Under the pieces are notes generated by a model. That model searched no databases. It saw only the letters and a list, made by a program, of their open reading frames with translations, and had not been told where the DNA came from. A stretch of 64,000 nt of DNA from the NCBI GenBank assembly GCA_005406025.1, contig BGZK01000897.1:186001-250000 (forward strand), read 5' to 3'. The first letter of the stretch is position 1; each line of letters begins with the position of its first letter. A program made the translations under genes and the position numbers. Positions 24,471 to 36,611 of the stretch are shown in pieces. Source of the DNA: Eumeta japonica (lineage: Eukaryota > Arthropoda > Insecta > Lepidoptera > Psychidae).

Positions 24471-24750
24471 AAATAATAATAATAATAATATCTTCGGACA
24501 TATATATACACAGCACCGTCTGGTCCCAAACTAAGCAACTAGGCTTGTATTATGGGGTACCAGACAGTTGATATACTATATACATACTTTTTTTTTTTGT
24601 AAATATATACGTATAATACATAGAAACACCCAGACTCAAGACAAACATTAATTTTTAATCAAATAAATAAATGTCTGTCTTGTGCGGGAATCGAACCCAC
24701 GACCCCAGCGCGACAGGTAGGGTCACTACCACTGCGCCAATCAGGCAGTC
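24471..24750 (-). mobile_element. tRNA-derived SINE, nearly complete
   Basis: Read on the minus strand, the head has an A-box-like TGGCGCAGTGG (about 24739-24729) and a perfect B box GGTTCGATTCC (about 24697-24687) at tRNA-like spacing. A lepidopteran SINE body follows ('gtctgggtgtttctatgtat', 'ggtaccccataatacaagcc', 'tagtttgggaccagacgg'), and the end is an (ATT)n microsatellite (24471-24491 on plus). The tRNA part is not a functional tRNA gene: it continues into the SINE body instead of ending at a T-tract. It would be transcribed by RNA polymerase III and moved by a partner LINE. A second, truncated copy lies at 2047-2180. A clear target-site duplication was not found. Confidence 0.8.
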
Positions 24751-24779
24751 ACTGGTTTATAGACTCGGGTAGTTTGTTT

Positions 24780-25345
24780 ACAAAAGGCGGTAAACATGAT
24801 AGAGACCTTGAAGAGTAAATGCGGAGAATAAAGCGAAGCGACATCGCTTGCTATTATGTATAGTAAAAGTGTCTTATGACAAGCGCGTTTGGCTATACAT
24901 AATGGAATCCCTGCCCTTGGGTACGGCAGTGAAAGGTGCGTGTGATGGAAATTTCTGTAAAGGTGTATTTGAAAGATAGATATGGGAACAATGGTGTCAG
25001 AAGGTGGTTCGAAAGAAAATGTAGTGATTAGAGTAGAAAAAGGTATGTCGCGTTGATATGGCCATCTGGAAGGGATGAACAGGCACCGGCAAAACAAATT
25101 TACGGAGAGCGGATGTGTTCGATGGAAGGAACGGCAGAGGTCGCTTTAGAAAATTTTATGCAGATCTTATCGGTCACAGACTAAAAAAAGGGCTAAAATT
25201 TTTAGCACCTAAAATCGACGAGCCTGCATGAAAATGTTGATGAATGTCATTAACGTGAGAACATATGCAAGGATTGTACGTACCATGTGGAAATCTATAA
25301 TCTGTGCCTACTATTCAGGGAAATGCTTGAGTTTATGATAATAAT
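24780..25345 (+). pseudogene. 3' end of a non-LTR retroelement reverse-transcriptase ORF
   Basis: In shifting plus-strand frames this reads as the C-terminal tail common to lepidopteran reverse-transcriptase repeats: a decayed 'G(M/Y)..R.W.GHLERMN' zone (25040-25080), then 'DVFDGRNGRGRFRKFYADL' (about 25112-25168), 'LKKG', then 'EPA.K..MN' and a degenerate 'YPSGK'-like end ('cctactattcagggaaatg'). It finishes in 'ataataataa', a microsatellite tail typical of such elements. Multiple stops and frameshifts make it dead. The 118-codon open frame on the opposite strand is a shadow. The upstream RT domain with its YxDD box is absent, so the copy is 5'-truncated. It abuts the SINE at 24471-24750. 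Confidence 0.65.
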
Positions 25346-25349
25346 AAGT

Positions 25350-26690
25350 TTTGTCCGTTTCGTAAACTGTAAATATTTTCCGATTACAATTGAATTTTAT
25401 ACAGTTTTTGACCAATATCGGCTGAAAATTGAAGACATTTGTATTAACGCGTAGTTATATGTTAACATAAAACAACTAACACTATTACAAAAACAAAGAA
25501 TTACGATTTTTAGCAGTAGTTATGCTATACAATACGATTATTCGCTGTCATATTATAATTTTATTGAAGAAATGTGCTTGACAGTTTTTAATATTGTCCT
25601 TCTATGAGACATCTGCCAGTCATTTATGCAATGGACGACTAACTTATGAACAAATTGGTTGGTATAGTCTCATACAGAATTGAAAAAATGTTATGTTGAG
25701 GTGTCGGAACGAAGCTTAAACAATCACATTCACAGTATGCTCATAATAATATTTTATTTTTACATAAAATGTATTTATTTGTGTATCACTGGAGAAAAAA
25801 ATACTCCAATCTTTGAAATAGAGCGTAATTTATTTTGAGTCCGTAACCCTCCTGTTTCAGTTTGTCCAAGCTCGAACTGACGATGAATAATAATAGCTAG
25901 ACTTACAAGGATCATATTTTTTTAGCTATTGGATTTTGCACCGGTTTGATAATTAACAATACCAGAATACATAATTTTCTTTAAAAGATAAAAGGAAAGG
26001 ACTACGTTTTTGGAAGGTTATGCGCTCTCAATACCTAATCTCGTATTTTTGTTTTTGCGGTATCTCTCGATACTCCGTTACTTTCCAACAAAATCAAAAA
26101 TAAATCAGCTTTGAACTCTGACAAATTTTAATAAAGGATAATCCCGGCTTGTCTTACAGGCTTTGTAGTCCCCGTAGCCCCCGCTAGGAGGCGTTCGGGA
26201 ATTTATTAGAGCGTTACTTTGATTTATCGTTATCTATCGCCCTTATATTTTCTGCCTAAGTTACTTGTGGAGAATTCGTTAAAAGGAAATTAATACGTAA
26301 AATTAGAGAATTTTACGAACTGCTATTAAATAGCAATTAGCTGTTACAATATATATACTGATGGGTGTTTCAAGACGAGGAGAATTTGGCCATTGAAATC
26401 GACAATTGAAAAAGGTTTGATTTATCATTTGTGTCTATCTTTTCCTTCCTTATAAATAAGACTGGTTTTCATTCACCGATTGTCCCACTTAACAAAGTTT
26501 CAAAATATCTGATAGAATTTCATAAACATCATAATCAAAAATTACTTACAATTTTCAAATTGATATCTAAATAACTTACTTCCAATCGTATTGACTATCT
26601 AGCCTAATTTCGTAAACTCTCTTTTGTCATTTCATGTATCGTTGCTTATGAATGGCGAATTTTCTTTTCGCACCTTTAACGGTGTCAATT
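25350..26690. other. AT-rich, nothing recognised
   Basis: No coding signal or repeat boundary visible. A short GC-rich patch at 26155-26200 ('tagtccccgtagcccccgct') stands out. Confidence 0.4.
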
Positions 26691-26699
26691 AATTATGCA

Positions 26700-27130
26700 T
26701 TAAATTGTCGCAGTCACGTGTTTTAGGGGGCATTCAAACGGGGCGATAATAAAGGAGAGTCCGTCACCCTGCTCGCGAAAACGGCCGCCGAAATTGGCAG
26801 CGGGGGGCTGCGCACACGGCCCCACCGTGCGTCAAAGTTTCGACATTTGAGAGACACGCGCTGATCTATAATAGGAGTCGAGATGTGTACCGCTGGCGAA
26901 AAGAAGATCAATAAAAAATTAATATTCCACAATGGCGGTATAAGCGATGGGTTAGTACGATGGATGACGTTTGGATGTGGGTGATTCGATCGGACTGCTG
27001 TAAATTGAAACTGCTGCGGGAATGTTGTACCGAGTTGTGGTCTAACACTTTTGAGGCGCGTGTCTTCTCACAATGTTTTAATTTCATATTGAGGGATTTC
27101 CATGGTTCCCTCATTATTGCCTTAGTGAGT
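26700..27130. other. GC-richer block
   Basis: CG-rich at 26755-26840. Overlapping short frames on both strands at 26908-27165 show no known motif. It might be a conserved regulatory block; that is not testable from one sequence. Confidence 0.25.
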
Positions 27131-27169
27131 GTCCTTAGGTAATAATGGGAGAAAAATATATTCAAATAG

Positions 27170-29100
27170 TAAATTAATAAGTGTATTAATTACCTGTTTA
27201 AGTATGTTCGAAACGTTTTTGTAAAATGTACCGCAGAAGTATGTACAAACAAGATAGTACATAACTATTTTTAGTTTCAATTATCTGTTCTATTAAAAAA
27301 AATAAATAAAAAGTAAATACACTACATTGACAATGTCTGAAATGTTAAACATCGTTATATTACTGAAGGTATGTCAGACAAAAATGATTAAAGTGAAATA
27401 TTAGAATGTTACAAAATCGCCGCATATTTTTAGTAAAATTCTCACACCATGACATTAATTATTAAATATACTTAAAGCTTATTTATATCTACGATGAAAT
27501 AAATGTATATACGCATCTCGGCTAATTTCACTCGTAAGGACTGCAGATGCAATAGAGATGAACAACGGATGCAGTCAGATGAATGCGCGCGCAGTGTCTA
27601 GACAGTTGCGTTTATTGTGTTCTAGCCCTTTTCGTATGTAAGTATTTTCTTATAAAATCACATGTACAAATATATTATATACAAAAATGATCTGTTGTTA
27701 ATTAAAATGCAATATTACTAATTATATTCACGATCGTTATAATCACAGCAAAAATGTACAATATCTACTCAGAGATTATCAATTATCCGGAGAGTATAAA
27801 ATATTATCATTTATTATTCTATATGTTAGGTGGAAGTAAAAGTTTTCGTATTTTATAAGTAAAAAGTTGCAGTAAATTCTCTTTGGTTGTGCTGTCTGTA
27901 TCTGGCTAGTTTTGATAACATTAAAGTATATACAATACGAAAAAACTTCTTTCTGTCCTTAAATATTTACATCATTTCTGTGTATTTTTAATTTATCGCA
28001 TATCATTTGTATATATATGATATTGTTGTATATATATAATAAATAATATTTATATAGTTAAGTGATATATCCTATGCATATATAGAATATCTTACTTATC
28101 ACCCAAGTCGGCGATTAATTACCCACCCCCATCAACCAGCCCAAGCCGCTAAGGATAAACATTTGAAATTAGGAAAGCGTGTACGCAACGTAGAAGATGG
28201 GAATTATCGAAATTTAAGAGAAAGGAGTTGGAAAAATTTGTATGGGAAATAATATTCTACAGGATAAAACTTGTAACTTTGAATAATTCTCTTCGACACA
28301 ATGAACGAAATACGTATTTTGGTATTATTCAAAATTCAACCTGCTAACCCCAGGGAGGGATCAATGTCCCACCGCTAACTACCTAAAAGGGTACACATCT
28401 CTGGTAGAGGTGGTGTGTCCTACTAAATAATATAAATATTTAGTATACGCGATCGAAGCTGAAGACAGAAAGCTAGTTTAACTATAAACTAAATATTCAC
28501 TATAATATACGACATTGTAGCGAATTTTGAAATTAACTTGAACGTACAGATTAATGTCCGTCCAAAATATCGATCCCCATAAAATGTGTTTCAAATAATT
28601 ATTGGGATTTTGAATTTACATTTTGGTTATGTACTATCGCCAGCACTCGGCTCTGCGTAAATGTAGAATGACCTTCCTCGTTATTTGTCGACCGAACACA
28701 ACGTCGACCATGGTCCCGACACCGAATCCGCCCTCGATCGCTATCTCTGTGATTGCAACGTAAAGTCATAATTTACGTGATTTTTAAAGGTTTTCCAAAT
28801 TGTACTCGGGAATCCCAAATGTTTTCTTAATAAAGTGCCCTATGTATAGTTCAATAGGCTTTTCTACATTCCAGAGAAAGCCCCGTTGTGATATGTTCAT
28901 TTATTTCGAAGATTACTTCGGATAAACAAACAACAAACAGACAACAATTTAAAAAAGGGGTTTCTGGGTACCGGCAACGTAGGAATAACCCTATGAAATA
29001 TTGCACTTATTTTGCAATTACAGACGGACACTTCAATTTCATTTATATGTATACATTTGTACCGTCCATTTGAATGTCGAGCAACTAAACCCTAGTAATT
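27170..29100. other. AT-rich stretch with small repeat scraps
   Basis: 'ccagcccaagccgctaagga' near 28137 and 'tggaaaaatttgtatgggaa' near 28228 have the flavour of lepidopteran retroelement debris. 'ggtcccgacaccgaatccgc' near 28712 resembles the hexamer-periodic body seen at 16.3 kb, but it is too short to call. Confidence 0.35.
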
Positions 29101-29109
29101 TTACGATTA

Positions 29110-29480
29110 GAGGACAAATATAAGGTTGCGCAACAGTGCCGATTACGAGCGGATAACCCCAATCTCGACACGTGACCGTTTTTATCGTAAACGGCATAAA
29201 ACTTATAATAAATACGGATTAAGAACTCTGTGCGTTGTGGCCCAGTTTATTTACGCGACTCATTATTACATATCTCTACGTATACGGCGCGGAATGTGGC
29301 GCACTGTGCTCTGTGTGGATCGTCTGTTGTTTCGCTTCTATTCGATATTTCGAGGAGTTCGATTCCCGGTCTCTGACGTCGGGTGTAGGAAAGCAACTAT
29401 GTTTACCGAATCGTTTTGTTTCTGTATCGTATCTAGGCGAAGATATTTAAATTTTAGTATCGTAAGTGTTCATGGCACAG
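29110..29480. promoter_or_regulatory. GC-richer block with homeodomain-like sites
   Basis: Contains 'gtttttatcgtaaacggcat' and 'tttatttacgcgac', which resemble TTTAT-type posterior homeodomain sites. A 120-codon plus frame (29126-29488, TTG start) crosses it without recognisable motifs. A B-box-like 'gttcgattcccgg' near 29357 has no partner A box. Regulatory function is a guess from composition only. Confidence 0.15.
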
Positions 29481-30274
29481 GATTTTAAATGTGCGTTGAT
29501 AAGAAAAAAAAATGGACGGTCAAAATCACGTGTCGCAAACAAGATTGTAATTACACAAAAAAATGTGTCAGTTTCTTTGTAAATTAGCCTACGGTCTTTA
29601 CTCTGGATATTGAAAAACATTAGGTGATTTGAATAAATTTTTAGGAAAAAATATTAACTTTTTTTTGGAAAAAAAGAAAATAGATATCGGAACATGTCTG
29701 ACAGATCAATTTTTTACGGCCCATTTTATTTATCTATTAAAACGGAGATAAAAGAAATCAGAAGATTGTTAATGGTCCGATATCGGTATTCTATTAAGAA
29801 TGATTTAATTCAGTTTAAGTTAAAAATTGATTAGCGAATTCGTTCGTGGTCAGTGTCCAGGTATCTTATGGCTCGTAAGCAAACCGTGCGGTCGACAGCG
29901 CTTTATCACCAACGCATCGACCAGGAACTTATTCACGAAAACAGAAGGCCAAAAAAGTATAAGAAATGTCGAATTATTTTGTACACTTTTAGAAAACGAT
30001 ATTTTAGTAAATTGTATACGTTTAATTTCTATTAGAAATTGGTAGGATTGCAACGAGCGGAAAAATGTAGTAGAAATTATGATTTCTTACGTGTCGAAAA
30101 TATTTAATTGTGTCAAAATGTGTTTCTACGAGATTAAGATAGATATTTTTACAGCGACATCTGAAGGGTCACTGTCTTAAACCATCCTTTTACATTCGTA
30201 AAACTTCTATAGTGCCTAAATACTTGTTAACTGGTAAGTAATCACAGCTCTGTTTGTTGAAATCCCAGTTTTAA

Positions 30275-30370
30275 GCCAAATAGTCAAAGGCTCAGTGCGG
30301 GTCTCGGTCTAAATCCCGACGTAGGCTTCAGCCCGATAATGGGTGTATCCTGGAGCAAGACTATGTCTTT
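30275..30370 (+). repeat. SINE-like fragment
   Basis: 'aggctcagtgcgggtctcgg' and 'cagcccgataatgggtgtat' share the 'ggctcagtgcgg' segment with 21786-21797. Short and diverged. Confidence 0.3.
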
Positions 30371-30840
30371 CTAAGGAACAACGTTGTTATATCAAATTGG
30401 AAAAACATTAAGCATGTAATCTCTTGTCTACAAAAATATATTATCAAATTATTACTTTAAAAAGTCGAGTTATGTGATGTCACAAATCATGTACAATAAT
30501 TGTTTCAACTAGTTGAATGTAATTGGGGCGTAATATTGAATCAAGAGTGAAGTTTGCAGCGTTTGCTATGGTGTTTCTTCTTGTTTTTTTTTCCTATTTC
30601 TTCTGTCTTACTCACAATGCCTATGAAATCTAAAAATGATTTGATAGACATTGTTTGTATACTTTCTTGTCCATCGGTTTTCGAAAATAGTGCTTCAGGT
30701 CTGACCGGAGGCTGAACATACTTTCAGCGCACTAATTCTGTCAACTTAAAACGACTCGGACGATATCGTTATAACGTCAAAATTACATTCAGATGAGGAT
30801 TGCCGCCGCGTGCCGTCGGTTAGAAAACTCGTTGGAAACG

Positions 30841-30874
30841 TCACGACGTTAAAAAACTCATTTTAACGTCGTGA
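30841..30874. repeat. Perfect 14-bp hairpin, 6-nt loop
   Basis: tcacgacgttaaaa (30841-30854) and ttttaacgtcgtga (30861-30874) are exact reverse complements. Confidence 0.95.
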
Positions 30875-31339
30875 TGATATCAAATGGATCATTTTAAGTT
30901 TACAAAATTGGTCTGCTGGGATACGGAGAGCGTGCTTTAATTTAAATTACGTTAAAAACTGGTCAACTGTGAGATAGTTTCGCGTAACGAGGGACCTTAC
31001 TACCTCGCAATATAGTTGCGTTATGTATTTGTGAAACAAAATGTGTTTATTTTTTAATTCATACCGAAAACTTTAGCGCCGGCTGGACTCATAGTCGGCT
31101 GTTTTTTATTACTTATTATTTTATTTTAAAATATACACTATAATTACAAGTCTGTTGTATGCATTTTTTAACGATAAGGACGAAAAAAACGTTACAATAC
31201 CACGTTTCTTGCATAGGGATTCCCTTAATTTTTTACTTTATTTTTTTTATAATTATTTGTTAGGACATCTGCCACGATAACACATATTCTGTGAGCTGGC
31301 TACCTATTATAGTTCATACGATACAGCCCGATAAAGATG

Positions 31340-31480
31340 TAATAGGCATGCAGACGGACAGACGGAAATAAGGACGGAACCCTAAAAACTCATTGAACAA
31401 TTTGTCCGTTCTCGGGGATCACTTCTTCCGGTCTGAAAGCAACGCTTTTGACTTCTTGGCCACCGTCGTTCTTAAATAAC
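31340..31480. repeat. Two adjoining repeat scraps
   Basis: 'gcagacggacagacggaaat' followed by 'ggacggaaccctaaaaac' is the reversed tail/opening of the interspersed element also seen at 19.6 kb. Next to it, 'cttccggtctgaaagcaacg' (31427 on) matches the SINE-like motif at 21829 and 42103. Confidence 0.4.
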
Positions 31481-32276
31481 ACAAGTGTTTTTAACTAGCA
31501 ATTTATTGATTTACACAATAAATCCTTTTATGAAAGACCCATAAAGTTTTAAAAATGTATTTAAAAGCGTGGGCATAGATTAAAAAAAAATCGAGCCCGA
31601 CGAGATCGCTTTATTCAAGGTGTACGGCAAAGGTGAGATTCGTCAAGCACCGCGAACTCTCCCGCGGTTCGTACAAACCGGCATAGGGCATTATTCACGA
31701 GCTTCAACCCTTTAAAACTTGACGTTCGCTTTTTACGAGGGCGTTTCTGATATTCTGTTAGGAAATTTCAGGTTTTTGAAATGTGTACAGCCTTTTTTTA
31801 TTGCACTTCTGTACTCAGATTTAAATGTGGCGAGTAAACTTGGAAAAAACACATCTTGTTAAATTGCTGAATTATACGTCAAGCCATCTTTATGAACACA
31901 CAAACACACACACACACATACACGATTAAATTTTGCGCAAGGCTTACTTTTATAATGTAAGTGAGGGTACACTAAGAAAGGGTTTTTGGATGTCTCATCT
32001 CTAAATGGGGCGTAAATTTGTATGGAAGTATCTCTAGTTTTGAAGTTCGAGTCATGGAAATTGTTATTTGGACACTTCCTTTCACAAAAATATGTGTGCA
32101 GTGACTAAAGATAGAGGTAGGAATAGTGATATAGAGAGTGGAAATGTGGCAAATTGGCCTGAATTTACATTATTATTATTATATTTTATATAAATACCTA
32201 AAGAAATACGTATTTCATGATTTATGACAATTAAACGGGAGAAAATTATTGAAAATTTGTATAAGAGTACCGTTAG

Positions 32277-32325
32277 TTTGTGAGACTAATTTATAGACCG
32301 TTGGTCTATAAATTAGTCTCACAAA
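32277..32325. repeat. Perfect 23-bp hairpin, 3-nt loop
   Basis: Arms 32277-32299 and 32303-32325 are exact reverse complements around 'gtt' (inner arm sequence ctaatttatagacc). This is the longest perfect snap-back in the window. The loop is too short for a normal pre-miRNA. Confidence 0.97.
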
Positions 32326-33109
32326 AATTGATATTAGAGGTTGCTATTACAAAAAAAATGCGTATTTCAATGTTCTTGGAAATTCGATCTATAAAGTGAT
32401 GTAATGCGCTTACAAAGTTTACATGGGGATTCAGTTAGTTTTGAAGGCAGATCATTTTTAGACCATAGATATATAAATGCGTAATAGGTGTATTTAATAC
32501 ACCAATACGAGAGCGGGATTGGGATCTGTTTCCAGATTAGGATAAAACTTTGAAATATCTTGGTCACAACGTTTAGGCTTATGTGATAACAACTATCTAA
32601 TAATGGCCGGAGTATAGTTCTTTTTATATTAAATTTTCAGAATGTCAACTTTTAATCACAACAACATCAGCCATATTAATTTTTCTATTAATAAACATAA
32701 ATAATAGACAATGTTAATAACACGAGAAAAGTAAAGATATTGCAATGTGACATTGAAAAAGAATATAGTAAAATCTTGTTTTAAAAAGAAAAAAAGGCAA
32801 ATAAGGTTCAAAGAAGAATTACAAATAGTTATATATCAAATCGAAACTTTTTCATAAATTTTTTTAAGGGACAGAGTTACCACACGATGATTAAACTCTT
32901 CAGGGGCCTGCCTACTAACTCAATCATTCGCGGTTTGTCACAGGCCTATAGAATGTAAGGAACGTTTTAAGAAACATGTCATCTATCTTCCAATCTTCAC
33001 CCACGTCCATAAACTTCAAATGCGTAGTCACCGTCACCCAACACAGAGAAAACTGAATGGGCCGTTGTGATTTCCTCGCACCGATTAATATGAGAAAAAA
33101 AAAAACTTA

Positions 33110-33370
33110 TTAACTACCGAAATGGCTTCTCGCTTACCCAATAACTTCTCCCCTCTCTCGCTCCCCGAGAACTAGACGAAGTTGGGTGGCCGAGTGATGA
33201 GTTTCCGGCGAGTTTCGGCTTTTCATCAAGATCCGGTTAATATCCCCAACGTTTCATTTGTCTCCCGGGGCCGCGCCGCGGAGTGCTAATGAACTGGCGA
33301 CGGCGATCGAAGCGTTCGATTCGGATCAAGGCTGCTCGAAACGTTGAGCCTGCGACGCGAGAGCGGGGGA
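33110..33370. other. GC-rich block upstream of repeat copy A
   Basis: Contains 'ctcccggggccgcgccgcgg' near 33265 and 'gagtgctaatgaactgg', a homeodomain-like ATTA core. No similarity to the flank of the other repeat copy at 50.1 kb, so it is probably independent of it. Coding is unlikely. Confidence 0.25.
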
Positions 33371-33540
33371 CGTACAGTACAACGCGCGAAAATCTGCCGC
33401 TCCGAATTGCCCGCGAATGACGCGATGCGCGGGTTCGGCACTCCCCGACCCTTCTTTTTCCTCCCCCGCATTCCTAGTTTACGCCATCGCGACGCTTTCG
33501 TGACTAACTTCACAGCGGTAAAGTTTCGCGCTTTGTAAGC
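33371..33540 (-). repeat. ~168-bp dispersed repeat with open minus frame, copy A
   Basis: Aligns almost without gaps to 50140-50308, roughly 80% identical by eye. In both copies the minus strand is open through the whole repeat. The translation here includes RWRKLGMRGRKKKGRG and RIASFAGNSERQ, and 34 of about 53 residues match copy B. The reading frame extends beyond the repeat on both sides (33582-33286). I do not recognise the protein. It could be a fragment of a transposon ORF or a repeat that happens to lack stops because it is GC-rich. Confidence 0.55.
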
Positions 33541-33544
33541 GGCG

Positions 33545-34080
33545 AATGCTTCGTGCGCAATATATGATGGTGCATAGTTCAAAAATCTAAATGATCATCA
33601 CTTTTACGTGAAATAGAATGAATTTCTTTACTCTTTCGAACGAAAACAGACGCCAGTCGGAGATGTGTACTCTGAAGTCGGGTAAATTAATAGAGTGAAG
33701 ATATTCCCCGTTTTCAAATACATAGTTATACACACCGATTTTCCTGACGATCGGTCAAACGGTATAGGAGTTGATCTTTATGTATCGTGCCGCATCTGCA
33801 GCATCGTATCATGGCGTTTTTTTTTACAGTTAGTTGCCTAGTGATAGGCAAACGTCAGCACACAAAACGATGTGATGACGTTATGCAATGCACTTCTCTG
33901 ATAGCTTCGCGCTCATGCTGCAGTCATGGCCGGGTCTTCGTCTTTTCGCGGATAGCTTTGTACGGTTGATGCACTCCAGCTCAAAATCAAAACTTTGTAA
34001 GCACGTTCACGCTACGGATTACTGGAGCGATTTAAACGACTTCACAAAAGAAATAACAAATTATGAACGATGATTTTCAA
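33545..34080. other. Unassigned
   Basis: No gene called. Small overlapping plus frames at 33787-34073 have no recognisable motif. A short 7-bp inverted repeat (ttgccta/taggcaa) lies near 33834. Confidence 0.35.
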
Positions 34081-36610
34081 AAACAGCTTTTAAATATACA
34101 GTATTACTAGAAAAGTATAAGAGTCACATATCTGATAGCACTCGTGTTGAATATGCCAAGCGATTTTAGTTGGCATCAAAGCGATTTAAATGATATGGAG
34201 CGGACTTTGGCATTATTTCTACATAAAAAATTTGACGCGTCGCTAATTATTATATTTAGGGTCGGATGCATCTCTATAGATTGTACATAACGATTTTGTT
34301 CGAATTATCCGCTCTGGTAGAATACTAAAATTTAAATATTTTTAGTTCACATGTATGGGTGGATTGCGAAATTTAAATGGCAAGATGAGATTAAAGCTGT
34401 AAATTTAATGCGATATATGCGTTCTAAAGATTCACCTTTGTTGATTAGGCTTGAAACTGGAAATTTCAATTAAGAACGATATTAAAAATGTGTTCTTGCA
34501 TATTTTTACTGATTCAGGGATATGAAAGTATTGTTATATGGATGCATGTTTCTAACACACTGTTACTGGTCCACTAAGCAGTCAATTGTAACAAGAATAA
34601 CCCACTCCATCAGTTTTAATAACTAATTCGATCTTCTTAGAAATTTTCTCATCATTTCTTTATTGATTAAAAATGTTTGCCTTTATTCTATTTGAAATAA
34701 AAATGAAAACTCGAAAGAAATATTGGTATCAATAGAAAATAAATAAAATCCGTCATTCGCTCTATTTATTTTATAGCAACATCAAAGGAAAATAAATAAT
34801 TGTAGATATATTAACGTCTGTCTACAAAAATACAGAAGTACTCACTCACTTACTTTTTAGACTATTTTTAAAGTACTACTTTATAGACTGGCACTTACTA
34901 CATTCGGACGTAGAGAAATCTTTTTAGGAAGCAACGAGGGAAATCCGCTAACTTTACCGAATTTATTCTTGGATGTTGAGCGGCGGGCTAAATGAAATTC
35001 ACATCAACGTCTGTCTTGTTGCTTGTTCGTGATCGGATTTTAATTAAATTCACGGGAAATTCACTTCATTCATTTCGCAAACAACTTCAATTTATGATAC
35101 GAACGAAGTACTTATTATTTGCACTGTCGTCAAAAGTTGATCGCGGGTACGAAATGTAAACAGACGTCTGTTTCATAATGACTGCGAATTGTGAAAACGA
35201 GATAAAATGAGATATGAATAAAATAAATTATGTTAATTAAGCGTGTTTCCTCGAAATTAAAATATGAATCGCAACCCTGAAAAACAATTACCGTGGTTAA
35301 ATTCGGGTGATATTTACCGATTTTTTACGATAACGCAGTGCATAAAGAAGCGTCGTGTCCAGAGAACGTTTTTAAGCAATTTTTTTTTTATCTGATTTTC
35401 GTTAGTATTTAAGTGTTCGTGAAATACGACTTAAAGTTTACTACCCGGCGGCTTTATTCTACTTGGTGAAATGACATCAGAAATTTATTAGTGTCATTAG
35501 CAGTCGTTGTAGTGGCCGTCTGTATGGTAGTACCATATGAGACTGATCGACTTCATGAAATGTGAGACTGTTGTTATGACTATTGTATTTTTATAAGTTT
35601 TCATTTTCGTTTTTAGTCTAATTTGTAGAGTATATTTAAAAAGTGAAAAATTTGATTAAAAGACTAATTTAAAATTACGCATTTTGATACTAATATCATA
35701 ACTTTGAAGTCTTAGTATCGCAATAAAGGGATTTTTATTTAAAAGTGTTCCATTAATTGTGCCTGATGAAAACAGACTTAAATACATGATAGATGTGCTT
35801 GAAGAGAGAATGCTAATTGTGTTTAAAATAAATTTATAATTTTAGAAGAAAATTTATACAAAAAAGTAGTCCACATTACCTCCTGTTCTATTCTTTGATA
35901 TTTCATACAATCAGACCTACCTCAGCACAATTATACAAAGCCGTTCTCGTCGACGTAGAGTTTGTGACTTCACAATACGTCGTATTTAGCTGATTTGCCG
36001 CTTATCTCACGACTTTCGCTTTACCAAAGTTTAAGTTCAAATATATCTATTTAGTTGCAATGGGTCTAGGGAGATATCGATATGTTCTAGAAAATGCGCC
36101 AAAACGACTGTTAATGTCAAAAGACATAATAACATTCATATATATTGACGTACCGTAAATAACAGAGATCTATATATGTTGCATAATCTTACTAACTTCA
36201 ATGAAGGTATTTAAATAAAAATAATATATTGTTATATTTGTTAAACTAAACATAGATTATTTTAAGGAAATAATATGAGTTTTTAGACATTTAAATTTTT
36301 TTTTTAACTCATATATTACCGATGACTTTGTCGTTGCGCAATTAAATTAACATTGTTCCCCATTCATACAAAATACACCGTTACCGGGACAAACTGCACG
36401 TCTGGCCTGTCAAACGCAAAAATAAATCACATCTCTAACAGTGGGTTGTACCAAAAGAGTTGAAAGCAATTTGTAAATGTTTACTGTAAAATTTGACATG
36501 TTGTCCATACACTGTCCAGTCTCACGTTAATTTAGAAATTAGTATTTTTTTTTTCTATCGCCGTAACTAGTTGCAAACGTTATCGTCAACGTTTAAAACA
36601 TTTTAGTTTA
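34080..36610. other. AT-rich stretch, nothing recognised
   Basis: No coding frame above 60 codons and no bounded repeat. Confidence 0.45.
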
Positions 36611-36611
36611 A

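Noticed and set aside
24675..24750. tRNA gene on the minus strand
   Set aside because: The A and B boxes are good, but the sequence runs on into a SINE body and AAT tail, so it is a SINE head.
24741..25097. 118-codon minus-strand open frame as a gene
   Set aside because: It is the antisense shadow of the retroelement remnant on the plus strand.
27880..27910. miR-9-like seed (tctttggtt)
   Set aside because: Only nine bases agree, and I found no opposing arm that would make a pre-miRNA hairpin.
32277..32325. microRNA precursor
   Set aside because: A perfect stem with a 3-nt loop is not the shape of a normal precursor. A replication-made palindrome is more likely.
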